Position numbers and translations under genes: made by a program
Source: Epiperipatus broadwayi
Lineage: Eukaryota; Onychophora; Udeonychophora; Euonychophora; Peripatidae
Length of the DNA stretch: 64,000 nt
Direction of reading: 5' to 3'
NCBI GenBank assembly: GCA_028023455.1
Contig: JAQFVV010012497.1
Location: forward strand, 1,364,001-1,428,000
Notes under the pieces: generated by a model
The model's input: the letters and a program-made list of their open reading frames with translations, nothing else
The model's database searches: none
What the model was told of the DNA's origin: nothing
Shown here: one piece after another, positions 48,911 through 59,892 of the stretch
Layout of the letters: every line of letters begins with the position of its first letter
Numbering within the stretch: position 1 is the first letter of the stretch

Positions 48911-49252
48911 CTGAATGGATTTATATTTTTATATAGATAGCAATACTGGAGAAAATGTGATGCTGGCAATGCTTGCAAGTTAGGATGAACTAGGAATTAA
49001 AAAAAAAATTTAGGCTCCAGGGACCATCTTTTGAAAGAGTGGAGTAGCTGATGGTTATTGATGCTAAGCATGGGAAAAAGATAATCTTTGTTGGCTTCAG
49101 GATGTAGTATAGCATATGTTTGGCATTATGTGTATTTATTAGTCATTTGGGAATGCTGATTGATTGGATGCTGATAGAATTGATTGGTAAAATGTGGTGA
49201 GAAATGAAGCTGATATAGGGGGAAATCTATCAGTAGGGATTCCTTGTAATAG

Positions 49253-49594
49253 TTATTGTAGTGCTGGGAATTTTTGAACAATTAATGCAATTGAATTTAT
49301 GGCTTTTGGGGTATAGAATACTTGGGTGCTGTGGAGGCCTAGACCATTATTAATGGGCAGGCAACTCTCAGCTGAAATTGAAACTGTCTCCCTGCCCCAT
49401 AGTTGTTTATTGCAGAGGGAGAAGATGGCAGAATTAAATGATTTTGAAAATTTAACAAAAGGCAATATGACTATATTAAATAGGTGAATTTTAGCATAAA
49501 GGAAGAGATAAGCTTTGGTGAGGGAGTTGGGAACCTGTGTGGCATTTTCTTTAACTTGTTTTGTATAAGATGTACTACATTGTAAGTGATTCAA
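49253..49594 (-). pseudogene. LINE-B C-terminal domain
   Basis: A 113-residue frame with AYLFLYAKIHLFNIVILPF and LWGRETVSISAESCLPINNG followed by LGLHSTQVFY. The 'LW.....V......GGLGL' style block after the RT is typical of LINE second-ORF C-termini of the L1/Tx1 kind. Confidence 0.65.
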
Positions 49595-49599
49595 TGTAA

Positions 49600-50547
49600 A
49601 ATGGGAAGCCTAAGAAAGGAATTGCCTTCCCTGGAATATTTGAGTTTATGATTTATTGCTATATATAAACAATGCTGCTGTTTTACTCATGTTAAATCTA
49701 AGTTTATATGAGGCAATATATTGATTGGGATGCTTTGCAATATGGTGAGGTGCTTATTTGATGGCAGAAAGACAGTGATGTCATTCATGTATGCTATGCA
49801 TGGAATGTATTGGTGAGTATGTACAATTTGAATGCCTGAAATGTCTGTTGTACATGCTTTAATAGGGGATTTATGTAGAAAATGAAGAGCAGTGTACTAA
49901 GAGGTGAGCCTTTGGAGATGGATTTCATAGGAATGAATGATGGCAGATTTTTCCTATTAAGAGTGATATATATATATATGTTCTACAATAAGTTTGTAAT
50001 TAAGTAAAGCAGAATACTTGGAATGGTAGTGTTAGTTAACATATCAATCAGAATGGATACAGAGTCAAATGAAGATTCTATATCTGGCTGAACTGCAATC
50101 AGAGCATTATTTATCAGGCTTGAACCAAGTTTAAGACTGCTTTAAACATATGGCAGAAGAGCCTTTTTTGCAAACTGCATATTGGAAATTAGAGGAAGTA
50201 TATATGTGACTCTAGATGATCATTTACAACTTTTTCCAGTATCTTAATTCCCAGCGACTCCATGAAAAATGGATGAAGGTTGATAAGCCTGGTTTTTTTA
50301 TAAATGGTACAATTGAGATTGGATATAGACCTTTGACGTCATATATCCTTTGGAATAGATAATTTGCCAGGTCACAGAAATATAATGTAGTAAAGTGCTT
50401 AGGTTGGGGAAAAACAAAAGCTGGGATTCCATTGGCACCTGGATGACATGGTGGGGTGTTGGTATCAGGTGGCCCAAATAAGTCTGAAGGTGATGTGAAT
50501 GTATTTGTAGATTTGTAACTTTTGCTTGAAGTATTAGTATATAGCAA
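49600..50547 (-). pseudogene. LINE-B reverse transcriptase remnant
   Basis: The minus-strand frame 50224-50547 carries PGANGIPAFV (from APGPDGIP) and a PISIVPFIKK block. Downstream pieces in shifting frames give DIESSFDSV (motif A), GSPLSTLLFIFYINPLL (motif B) and AYMNDITVFLPSNKH, where YMND replaces YADD. Frameshifts and stops are numerous. Confidence 0.75.
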
Positions 50548-51052
50548 TGTTCTTCAACCCTTCCGGCAAGGGCGCGGAACTTTTCTGCAGGTCTGCGTGC
50601 TAGATGGGCAGTAAAAAGTTTGTAATAATAATAAGAGTTTAAACTTTTAATTAATATAGCCAATTTTTATTTATTTTTTCATCTCATTTTTACCCAATTA
50701 AAAATAAGAAGAAAACAAAATCTAATCAATCATTCATAAATTAATTTGTTTTTCTAGTTATCACAGGTGTTTGTGGGGGGGGGGGGTAGAATTAAATTTT
50801 TTATTACTTTTCTAAAAAAATTTAAAAAAAAGTTTTTTATTATATAAACACCATATATATATATATGTAACTTTATCTTATATATTTAACATTGTTGTTT
50901 TGATCAGTTATAACAATTATGCTTATCTTTAAGAAAATGCATCTATAGACTTCTGCTGGTCTGCGAAATCTTATCCTTATTTTTGCTGGTCTGCGTGGAA
51001 CCTTATCCTTATTTTTACCGGTCCGCAAGTGTGAAAAGGTTGAAGACCACTG
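50545..51052. mobile_element. hAT MITE nested in LINE-B
   Basis: Ends caatgttcttcaacccttcc and, on the other strand, cagtggtcttcaaccttttc. A perfect 8-bp target duplication gtatatag lies at 50537-50544 and 51053-51060. Subterminal 'tctgctggtctgcg' repeats (50585, 50953, 50986) are typical of hAT MITEs. 508 bp, non-coding, younger than LINE-B. It is a different family from the 12.3/15.7 kb pair. Confidence 0.92.
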
Positions 51053-51064
51053 GTATATAGGATT

Positions 51065-51535
51065 AGTGTTACAGTCTGCACATATATTACTATCAACTTG
51101 GAGTATCATAGGAACTTTTAGTGTAGATGGGTGGCCTAGGGCCCAGTGAATATATCCCCAAGTCCATGTGTTGATAAATAAGACAAATTCTTGTTTTCTT
51201 AATGGCAAGATATTCTTTAAGTTGGTTGGTGGTTTTTGATAAGCCTGGGGAAATACTTGTAACTGTTGGTGAGTATGATGTGCAGGAGTTATTAGTGTAA
51301 TCCATGTTATTAGTGTAATCCATGTATGCAACTCATCGACCAATGCCAGAAGTCGGGAAGGTGGAGGTGAACTGCAAGTGAGATGTTTTATATTGAATGA
51401 TATTATATGTATAAAGGCAAGGTATTTTTTGACTGGATCAAGTTCTATTTGTTCCAATTTCCACAACATAATATATGTTTCAGAGAATAAGAACTCTGTG
51501 GTATGCGAGGGTAGAACTCGAATAATTTTATGCAA
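51065..51535 (-). pseudogene. LINE-B endonuclease-RT connector
   Basis: A long minus-strand frame (IIRVLPSHTTEFLFSETYIM, then LWKLEQIELDPVKKYLAF, later WTWGYIHWALGHPSTLK) upstream of the RT, interrupted at its 3' end by the hAT MITE. A 15-bp tandem duplication (ITWITLITWITL) is visible at ~51292-51325. Confidence 0.55.
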
Positions 51536-51678
51536 ATGAATGGCTGTGATGTGTAGTTCATCAAGATTCAGGTCGAGATCTTGTCCAGAGTGGTCAGATA
51601 AAGGAATAGAATTAAATGACCTAGAATTGGTGAGTAAAAACCTTGATCACTCATAAGTGGAAAGCTTATTAGATGAAG

Positions 51679-51948
51679 CTATTTTGATATGAACGTTTGA
51701 TAATCAAGATTAAAATCTCTCCTTAAAATAGCTTGATGAGGTGAAGAGACAAACAAGGAGTTAATTGTCAGAATAATTGTTGAAATAAAAGTAGGACCAG
51801 GAGGGATATATACAAATATAATATTTAGTGTTGTAATATGGCTGTGAAACATGGTGATTAAGAGATTCAAATCTATGTAAATAATCTTGAATGATGAGAA
51901 TGGGCAGCTAGGAATGATAATAACCTTTCCAGTTGATGGTGAAGACAT
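51679..51948 (-). pseudogene. LINE-B endonuclease remnant
   Basis: An 89-residue frame: GKVIIIPSCPFSSFKIIYID, then LNIIFVYIPPGPTFIS (the N-x-Y-x-P-P block) and ILRRDFNLDYQT, in which DFN is the GDFN catalytic motif with Gly-Gly changed to Arg-Arg. N-terminal motif I is missing. Confidence 0.75.
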
Positions 51949-52134
51949 TTCTCTGGAGCCGGCACAGAAGCCCTATCTAATTATCATCATCATTATTATT
52001 ACTATTTATTGCTGTTCCAATTTTATTGTTTTCAATCGATTGATTTATATTTTCTCATATTCAATTAAATACATAACTTCTAGTGACTATGTGCAGTATT
52101 TGTGATAATTCATTACCTAACTATTAATAATTTT

Positions 52135-52600
52135 ATTTCTTGCTATGGTGTAATTCCAGTTTGTATTACATGTGCTCAATGTTATCAGACAATACTTATA
52201 ATATGGGGAGACTAGAGTGTCCTTCCATACAAGACTGGCACAACATGTATATGCATACAATAAGGCTTCAGATGACCCTTCCCACCCTTCTATTTTTGCA
52301 CAGCATGCAGCTTCTATGGGACACCAATGCATGCCAGACAAGCCTCGAGTTATGTGCAGAGAATGGCACGAATTGCAAAGAAAAGTGAAAGAGGCATGTT
52401 ATATCATCGCGGATGTACATGCTATGAATAAAAAAGAGACATTTTGTGCCATATCTAAGAAGTGGCAGATCTAGATCTATTCTACCCTTATTTGCATATT
52501 TAGTTCGCCCTAATTTGCATAATTTACTTCTTGAAAATGAAGGCTTAGACCTTTGAAAGCGTTAGAATAAATCGATAAAAAGTTTGTCGTTCGTTTGATT
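52135..52600 (+). mobile_element. Penelope-like element, GIY-YIG endonuclease and 3' end
   Basis: Reads LYYMCSMLSDNTYN, then after a frameshift YGETRVSFHTRLAQHVYAYN (from 52202), HPSIFAQHAASMGHQCMP, MCREWHELQRKVKEACYI and a MNKKE tail, to a stop at 52474. It has the GIY-YIG core, the Arg-Leu-x-x-His block, GH and the catalytic-helix Glu. A motif cttgaaaatgaaggcttaga + cctttgaaagcg follows at ~52533-52563. 5'-truncated: the RT is absent. Confidence 0.85.
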
Positions 52601-52719
52601 TACGGTGATTATATTATATATATTTAAGTTATACGTGTGTATTTTCATATTAACACAAATATTAGAGTTTACAAATATATTTTTCTAACACACAGTCAAA
52701 CGTTTAAATATTACAATAT

Positions 52720-53500
52720 GTCATTGAAAAAAATCAAGCATGGTGCTGTTCTTTTTGTAGAGATTCTAATAGTAACTCTTTTAGTAATATGGATTTACAA
52801 TTTTCTCTTTGGATGATCCATCAAATTCAATTTTACATGAAATTATGGATGAAGTTATTGCCTGTAGTGGATGAAGTTATTGCCTGTAATTCATTATACT
52901 TTATTGGAGCTTACACAAACAGTTATGAAAATACAGGCTGAAATCAATACTTTGCATCAAAATGTCGACAGAAATAATCAGGAACTTGTACTTATATTTG
53001 ATTTCTAATACATTTGAAAGAGATACATCTTGTTTGAAAGATAGTATTGAAGCTTTGGAAAGGGTTCAAATGGATAATGAAATTGAATTACAAGATATTT
53101 TTTTTGCAAGATAGTGAAGATTTGCCACAAATTATTTCAAAAAGTAGAAGTAAAACTGAGATCGATTGTTTTTTTAGCAATAATATAAAAAAAATTCATT
53201 AAAAATATGTTTCTGATAAACCCAAGCTTGTTCGTTTTGCTTCCCATAATTTAGAAAGATCTTGTTCACTTAAGAGGAAAGCCGTTCTATCTATTTTGTC
53301 ATTAGAAAATGACAATCACTGTATTTATATTAATCAACATCTTTCATCTACATGTTGACTTCTTTGGTTGGCTAAGCAAAAAATGTGTGAACGAAAGGGA
53401 ATAGCATTTATTTACAATGGTTTCATCATTGTGAGAAACGGCATTAATTCATCCCATATTTTCATTAAGAATGAAGCAGATTTATTGTCTTTGTGAAATT
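52720..53500 (+). pseudogene. LINE-C ORF1-like remnant
   Basis: A coiled-coil-like stretch (TVMKIQAEINTLHQNVDRNN, then SIEALERVQMDNEIELQD). After it come KPKLVRFASHNLERSCSLKR, CIYINQHLSS, LWLAKQKMCERKGIAFIYNG and IIVRNGINSSHIFIKNEADL, the RRM-like C-terminal pattern common in LINE ORF1 proteins. Tandem duplications are visible (52849-52892). Confidence 0.6.
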
Positions 53501-53549
53501 TATGTCCATGTGAGTGGTTTGATTTACTTCTTAATTGTAGGAATGATTT

Positions 53550-53975
53550 TAATATTTTTCATCTGAATGTTCACAGTGTACGTTCACATTTTGATAATAT
53601 AATTATTTATTTAAGTAATTTTTCTTTTTCTTTTTATGACAATTTTGATTGGATCATTGATCTCAGTTGAGGAACTGCAACTGGATGGATCATGGATTTC
53701 AGTTGAGGAACTGCAACTGGATGGTTATATTAGTATTTTAGTTCCATGAACTTACGTTCTGTAAGTGTAATGATTTTTGCAAAAATTGGCTTGAGTTACA
53801 TGTATTATATTCCAGCATTTGATACTGCTGAATCTGTATTGGTTAAATTTACTTTTCCTCATGGAAATTTTTCTTTAATTGCCTTGTATAGAGCATGTAC
53901 TAACTCTGTTATATTTTTTATAAATAAATTTGAATCTTTTCTATGTAAGGTGGGTTCTTCTATTGTGATTTAAAT
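53550..53975 (+). pseudogene. LINE-C endonuclease remnant
   Basis: FNIFHLNVHSVRSHFDNI (motif I Asn), then after stops SMNLRSVSVMIFAKIGLSY and ESVLVKFTFPHGNFSLIALY (the NIY-x-P region). A ~36-bp tandem duplication (attgatctcagttgaggaac.../catggatttcagttgaggaa...) lies at ~53655-53725. Confidence 0.65.
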
Positions 53976-54488
53976 ATTGATTTGCTAGTTAAAGTGATAA
54001 ATGATTCTGGTAGATATTTGAATTTGTAATATAGTTACTATTTTAGTCAGGTAAATTTTTTGCCTATATATGTAAGACATATTTGAAATCTTTGATTGAT
54101 CATATATTCATTAGACCTAGTAAAATATTTTAATTATGAGTCAAATATATCTGATGTAGCCATTACAGATCATAGTACAATTCTTTTGAAATTGTTTTAC
54201 TCGTATAATAAAAGTCAGATATCCATTTGTATATTGATAAGCTGTCACATGCTAAAGTAACTAATTTATTGTCCAATCAGAGTTGAGATAGTATTTTTGT
54301 ATTCTCTAATGTAGATTTAGTTTTGTTTTGCAGTTTCAGAATATTTGTTTTTTAATTACTAAGGTGACTGATTGTATCAAATTGGTTAGTAAGAATAGAA
54401 AGTGGTCATTATGGTTAACTGATCAATTGAAAAAATTGGTTTTTCTCTCTCCAAATAATGGACTAACTAATTAAAAATTCAAATTCAT

Positions 54489-54905
54489 TTGCATATATGT
54501 ACAATAAATCATAACAGTCTTCATTCACAAAGTTATGAATATGAGATTCGAACATTAAATCTCGAAAGCGCTAAGCAGACTTATTACACATATTCATATG
54601 GCTTTCGGGGTCATTTTGTTTCTTGGTTACAACATTATTTAAAAGACAGAAAACAAGCAAACAAAATTCATGGCATTATTAGTGATTTTAAATTGATAAA
54701 TTATGGAGTGTTCCACAGGATTCTGTACTTGGTCCTATGTTATTTTTGATTTATATTAATGATATATTTGCTTTGCCTTTGAATTCAGTGACTTATAGTT
54801 TTGCTGATGATATTGTTTTGTCTTTTTGGTGCTGTTTCACAGTCTTCTTGAGCAAATGATTAATAAGGATTTGGCTTTAATTAGTAATTGGCTTATGTTA
54901 AATTG
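54489..54905 (+). pseudogene. LINE-C reverse transcriptase, internally deleted
   Basis: The linker TLNLESAKQTYYT runs directly into YGFRGHFVSWLQHYLKDRKQ and KIHGIISDFKLINYGVFHR (GVPQGS block). FLIYINDI-like and FADDIVLS pieces follow in other frames (FADD near 54797-54810), then LISNWLMLNC. The RT fingers and motif A expected between linker and YGFRG are missing. Confidence 0.78.
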
Positions 54906-55191
54906 TTTGACAGTCAGTGTAATAAATAAGAGCTATTCTTTCTTATAAATTTGTTTCTCATTCTCTGAATAGTTCCATTTATTCATTGTAATAGCATTTG
55001 TACATATGGCGATACTGTTTTTCTTGATAATTAATAATATTTGGCAGTTTTTATTGATTCTAGGTAAGTCATAATGTTTATTTGTGTTCTAGGTTACATA
55101 AGATTAATTATTTATTTTATTATTTAGTTAAATTTTTGCCTAGATCTGTTTTGTTATCAAAGTATATTGTCTTATAATATTTCTATTTGGG

Positions 55192-55563
55192 GTGATTGCA
55201 CTGCTTATACTTTTGTCATTTTGTGTTTTAGAAAATTACACTATGCATATTATTTTTAGAAATTCTAAATCAACTTTGGTTCAGAATATCTATGGTAATT
55301 GTTGTGTTTTATCTGTTGTTAATCTTTATAAATATAGAATAATTATTGATATATATCATTGTCATTTCCTTTTATGTGCTAGAATTTTTAAAATAAATGC
55401 ATGTTTAGCTAAAAACTTTCAATTGATATTGTCTGCCTTTAATTTAGAAAATAGTTGTAGGCAATTCAATTACAATGATATTAGGTTGTTTAATTATTTT
55501 GTCTCTACTTATTCATTAGATATTGACCACATATCACTTGCTATGTTTAAAAAATATTTGTGA
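55192..55563 (+). pseudogene. LINE-C C-terminal region
   Basis: A 123-residue open frame (LRKLHY-like start, then NCCVLSVVNLYKYRIIID..., ending LDIDHISLAMFKKYL) placed where LINE second ORFs carry their Cys/Leu-rich C-terminus. Identified mostly by position. Confidence 0.5.
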
Positions 55564-55790
55564 TATTGGTTATATTCTATGTAGTTATTTCAATGAATAT
55601 TTTATAATTTACTATATTGTTTATATTATGACTTTGTAATTAAATATAAATTATTGCTATTATTATTTTGTATGTATAAATATATACAACTTCTCGCACA
55701 AGTATTTCTTTGTTTGGAGGTAAATTAATTTTGTATTTTTTATATATTATTGTAATAAATAAATTATTATCATTATTATTATGTTTCAAA

Positions 55791-56680
55791 AGTAAAATTT
55801 ATTAAGACTCAGAAAAGGTTACATAAGTTACAAGTGATAAGTTGATACATGATATTACATATGCAAAAAGGGTTTACAATCTTGTCTGTGGTAGAAAAAA
55901 CTGATTTACAGTAATTGAAAGAATAAAGATTATTCCATAACAAGATACACATGTCAAATTAGGTTTATATAGAATTTTTTAATGTTTTTTTAGGTTTTTG
56001 ATTTTTTATGAAAAATATAAAATTTATCGATTACCCCCCCCCCCCCCGATTTGTAGATCAGCTAATAGGTAGAGCTTATACTTCTTTTAGTACTAAAAAT
56101 TATATTAGTGTAGTGCATCTAGTCATAAAACCTAAATATCAAAAACATTTAGAGGAATTCTAGTCAGAAAAAATGTTCAAGCATTAATTAAATGTAATAT
56201 GCATATTAACTGTTATTTTGGATTTTTATAATTACTTAAATCAGTCTTTTCATATTTAGTGCTATCAAAAAATTAATACTTGAAGTATAAGATTGGGTTT
56301 AATATTGTACATGCAAACTTTTCATTAAATGAATTTAAAGAATGCATTCCCCATATTATATGTAATTTCCATTTTATTGATTGATTAACAAAATTATGTT
56401 AATACATTTTAAGTAACCATGTATTACGTTTTATTAGTGCAAAATGTAAACTATGTCTGATGTAAATTGATTGTGTTTATGTATGGAATACATTAATTTC
56501 ACGCATTTTAAGGAATTTTCTAGATATGCTACTTCTGAATACATCTGACTAATGCAATTAATCATTTTGCATTGGCTTATCTATCTATTAAGTGCAAGGA
56601 TATTTAAAGAATATTAACAGAATTTGGTTGTATACATACATATGCATGTAATAGCTGAAATACACAGGCTTATATATACC
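55791..56680. other. AT-rich spacer with a C14 run
   Basis: Homopolymer accccccccccccccgat at ~56034-56048. No gene. Confidence 0.4.
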
Positions 56681-56689
56681 TGCGTCTAT

Positions 56690-56800
56690 ATATGTAATAG
56701 ACAGGGTATCAGGTGTATCAGTGTTATGAGATAGTGTGGAGAGTGGTGGGTCATGTGAAAGTCTGTGCTCATACCCTGTCTATATGCATGTAATAATTAA
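56690..56800 (+). repeat. FB2-end-like short element
   Basis: gacagggtatcaggtgtatc...tgttatgagatagtgtggag...gtctgtgctcataccctgtc resembles the terminal ~95 bp of FB2 (tgtatcagttgtatgagata...gagttcaaatcc). It is bounded by tatatgtaata / tatatgcatgtaata. No ribozyme core. Confidence 0.45.
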
Positions 56801-57918
56801 TAGTTGTGCTAAAGAATATATATTAAAAATTTGTTGGGTTTAAAAAAAATACGTAATTTTTTCTTAATAAAATTTAATAAACCTTATTTTATCAACAATT
56901 CACAATTCAACGCCATCTTAAATGCAGGTTTCTTATTCCGTTTAAGTTTCATTTTGCTTTACTATTAGTATAAGTTTTTATATACTAGTATAGATTTATA
57001 ATAAATTGTATTTAATATTTTTTCAAAGTATACCATAACAATATTTCCTTCAATTCATAACATTTTAGTGATGAGATATCATAGTTGTTTACACACATAA
57101 ATATCTGTGACTATATAATTAATTTTTGTGTGTGTGTTTATTTTCTTTTCCTGTCCCACATGTTTGCCACTGATAAGCTTTCTCTTCTCAGCTCTTATTT
57201 ATTTCTTTTAACTTTGACAGCTTATCTTCGAACATTTCTAAGCCCTATAATTACATGAAAATGACCTAATGAATTAATCACTTAGTCTAGCCGTTATTAC
57301 CAAAAATGAATGACAATTTTAGTTCAAATTGACGCTATTTATAAATTTTAATTTTGACTTCTTTTTTTTTTTTTTTAAATATATTGCTTATATATTCTTA
57401 GAAAAACAACTTTATAAATAATCAGTTCCCTTTGTTCCTTAATATTATTCAGTTTAAAAATATCTCTGAAAAATAAAATAACTTATTGAAAGAATAAGTG
57501 ATTAATGCAATCGTGAAAAATTGAATTGAAAGAAATCCTAATTATTTTTAATTATGCTTTTGCTCGAACGAAAAATTGGAAATAAAATTATCTAATTTTT
57601 TTTTAGATTTGAAGTTGTAAGATTTCTGAAAAAATTATTAAATTATTGCTGTTATTGTGAAAGTATCAAACTTACTGCACACGTGATTATAACACCATCA
57701 TTATTTATCATTTTTTGGCAAGAAATTGTCATATCATTTTCAGTCCAGACGATAAAGACGTAAGAAGTTAAACCTGATCTAGATGATGATCGTCATTTCA
57801 GCTTGAAATTATGTATTTTTAAAATTTCTTAAGAAAAAAAACTATTTAAGAAGAATATTTTGTAAGAGGATTTTTAAAAGAAATTTGTGTGCGTGTGTGA
57901 ATACATTGAAGTATGTAT
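56801..57918. other. AT-rich spacer
   Basis: No gene recognised. Confidence 0.4.
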
Positions 57919-57919
57919 G

Positions 57920-58001
57920 ATTGTTTGCTATTATGCATCATCTTATTTTCAATCTAATGCTTCATTAACGTTGTGTTAGATTGAAAATATAGAGCAAACA
58001 A
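57920..58001. repeat. short palindrome
   Basis: Arms attgtttgcta and ttattttcaatctaat on the left pair with ttagattgaaaata and agcaaacaat on the right. Confidence 0.7.
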
Positions 58002-59365
58002 TTCTGAAGCCATCATCAGCCATATATATATTGCTTCTAAGTTGATTTTAAAAATTTTATACTACATTTCAGGTTTAGGGAAGCTTTTTGAGGCTTATAT
58101 ATAATGCAGATAATGATGCATTTTGAATTCAGAGTCTACAATAATAGAACACTCCCTCCCCCACCTCTCCACCACTAGTAATGAAGAATAAATCATATAG
58201 TAATTTTTATTTTTACAGTTAGTGCATTGACTTTCATATGATCATTATTCTCTGGCTAATATTTTCTAGATACCCATTTATTAACCAATATGAGATAGCT
58301 AATGCCATTGGCCAACTACATGAAAGTCCTAAGCCAAGATTTGAACAAGAAATGTTTTTTTTAAATATTAATCTATCCCAAACTCAAATTTCAGACCATA
58401 GATATATCGGGTTGATGTTCTCTATCAGGAATGGCTAACTTATGATGCACTATGGAACTAAATCTGAAGCATCATACCTCTGATTATAAAAAATAAAAGT
58501 AAGCATAGATTTTGTAAAGTAATACATTAATCAAATAACAATTTTCATTAGTACTCAGAAGAAAAATATAAAAATTCACATTTCAGCGAATCATATTAAA
58601 CAAAGCATTTTGGTTCATTCTGCAAGTTTGACATTTGTCTAATCTTGAAGTACTTAATCCAGAGTGATTCTGTAATGCTTATAGCTTTCATTTTGTAATT
58701 GACATTTTTATATTGGCAAGGCTTTTCATTACAAGCATTGCAGTTTTATTCTTTATAAAAATTATTTCCACTCATAAAATTGATTAAAAACAAAATGAGG
58801 CTGCAACTGAATTTTTCATGTTTAAAAGTGACTTGCTGTTTTCATTAACAAACATAATTCCAAACATTAAAAGTGTAATGAGAATTTTTTTTATTATAGT
58901 ACATTGTAATATTATGAAAAGAACAACAACTAAATATTATTTATTTATGTTGACATTATTTATATAAAATTAAGCAGTAGCACAAAAGTTGAATAGTGCA
59001 TTTGAATTCATGCATGAAAAAATTGGCATGTGTTCTGTAAAAGATATTCACATTAGTGATCCTTTATATATACTGAACCTACACATATGATATTTATTTA
59101 TAATTCAATATACTTTTTAACTTTTCTTATGTAATTGTAATTTGGATTAAACATTTTGGAAGTGGGAACTAAGAAAAGTTTGAAATGGAATTCTTAAATG
59201 AAGGAAGAAATAAGAACAGCTTTAAAATGGAATTCTTATTCTCATAATATAATATGCAGAGCATGCTTTTAATATATCTGTAACAATGTGATAATTATAG
59301 CAATTCAGCTGCAAAGTGTGGTTGAATGGTGTGATATATGTAAATAAATAGGTTTACATAACCCA
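58002..59365. other. AT-rich spacer
   Basis: No gene recognised; the 66-residue frame at 58238 has no recognisable domain. Confidence 0.35.
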
Positions 59366-59374
59366 CTTTTTAGA

Positions 59375-59745
59375 GAGGGGGAAGCAGGATTCTTTGTTGT
59401 TTATGGCGTTTGTATTGTTGGTGATATGCCAGGCTTCTTTTACCCTATGTTTTGCATCATTTGATTCTACCACACTGGCAGATATAGGTTCAAATGTATA
59501 GCCAAGTTTATTTTCATGATCTACAAATATGGATTTATGGTCAGAGTTGTTCTTGGCTCTGATATTCAGATATTGATGCTGGGCAACTCATGTTGCCAGA
59601 CTGGTGTGAAATTCCCCCAAATAGTGTTGCAACTAGTGTTATTGCAGGACATCTTGTACATGATTTGGGGGGTCTGTTCAGGGAAGAGGGTTATCTTTGG
59701 AGTTAATAATTCAGTGGTTTAGAATGGGTGGCCTATGGAGATAAA
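59375..59745 (-). pseudogene. Penelope-like element, GIY-YIG endonuclease remnant (minus strand)
   Basis: On the minus strand: YLGEFHTSLAT-stop-VAQHQYLN (YxGET and the R-x-x-x-H block with the Arg codon now TGA), then AKNNSDHKSIFVDHENKLGY. It ends FEPISASVVESNDAKHRVKE followed by AWHITNN. The order and spacing match the GIY-YIG domains at 34.3 and 52.2 kb. The apparent + strand open frame at 59516-59722 is only the complement of this. Confidence 0.82.
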
Positions 59746-59892
59746 TTCTGTATGTTTCTGAGCAAATGTTATACACACATATATGTCATTAGAGTCTCAT
59801 ATTTTAATTTAAAAAAAAGTCTTGAAAAATGAAAATAAAAAGAGAGCAATTCAATCAACAAATTGGTAGATTAAAACCTCACATCTGTATAA

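Larger units (their letters stand above)
47965..52005 (-). mobile_element. decayed non-LTR retrotransposon (LINE-B), minus strand
   Basis: Reads from ~51950 down: endonuclease (51679-51948), connector (51065-51535), RT (~49600-50540), C-terminal domain (49253-49594), Cys/His-like tail (~48850-48910) and a long 3' region. A hAT MITE is nested at 50545-51052. Both ends abut atc/att microsatellites: tattatcatcatcattatta near 47966 and attatcatcatcattattat near 51978. The RT/C-terminal style (GLGL-type block) suggests an L1/Tx1-like clade with low certainty. Many stops make it inactive. Confidence 0.82.
52720..55790 (+). mobile_element. decayed non-LTR retrotransposon (LINE-C), plus strand
   Basis: An ORF1-like part (~52720-53500), an endonuclease (~53550-53975), an RT (~54560-54900) and a C-terminal domain (55192-55563). 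It ends in an att/atc microsatellite tail (attattatcattattattat) at ~55765-55786. RT style (GVPQGS-like, AD-D) suits Jockey/CR1-group LINEs. Part of the RT appears deleted; stops and frameshifts are throughout. Confidence 0.85.

Noticed and set aside
50873-51535. 220-residue minus-strand open frame as a host gene
   Set aside because: It spans LINE-B connector sequence and runs into a hAT MITE; it is a chance continuation across an insertion boundary.
51887-52105. + strand frame ending in a poly-Ile run as a LINE 3' end
   Set aside because: The minus strand of the same bases encodes a better-supported endonuclease (PPGP, DFN); the Ile run is the atc/att microsatellite.
56034-56048. C14 and other G/C homopolymers as regulatory G-quadruplex sites
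   Set aside because: Isolated homopolymers in AT-rich spacer with no adjacent gene; no evidence for function.
59516-59722. + strand open frame
   Set aside because: The opposite strand reads a GIY-YIG endonuclease; the + frame is its shadow.
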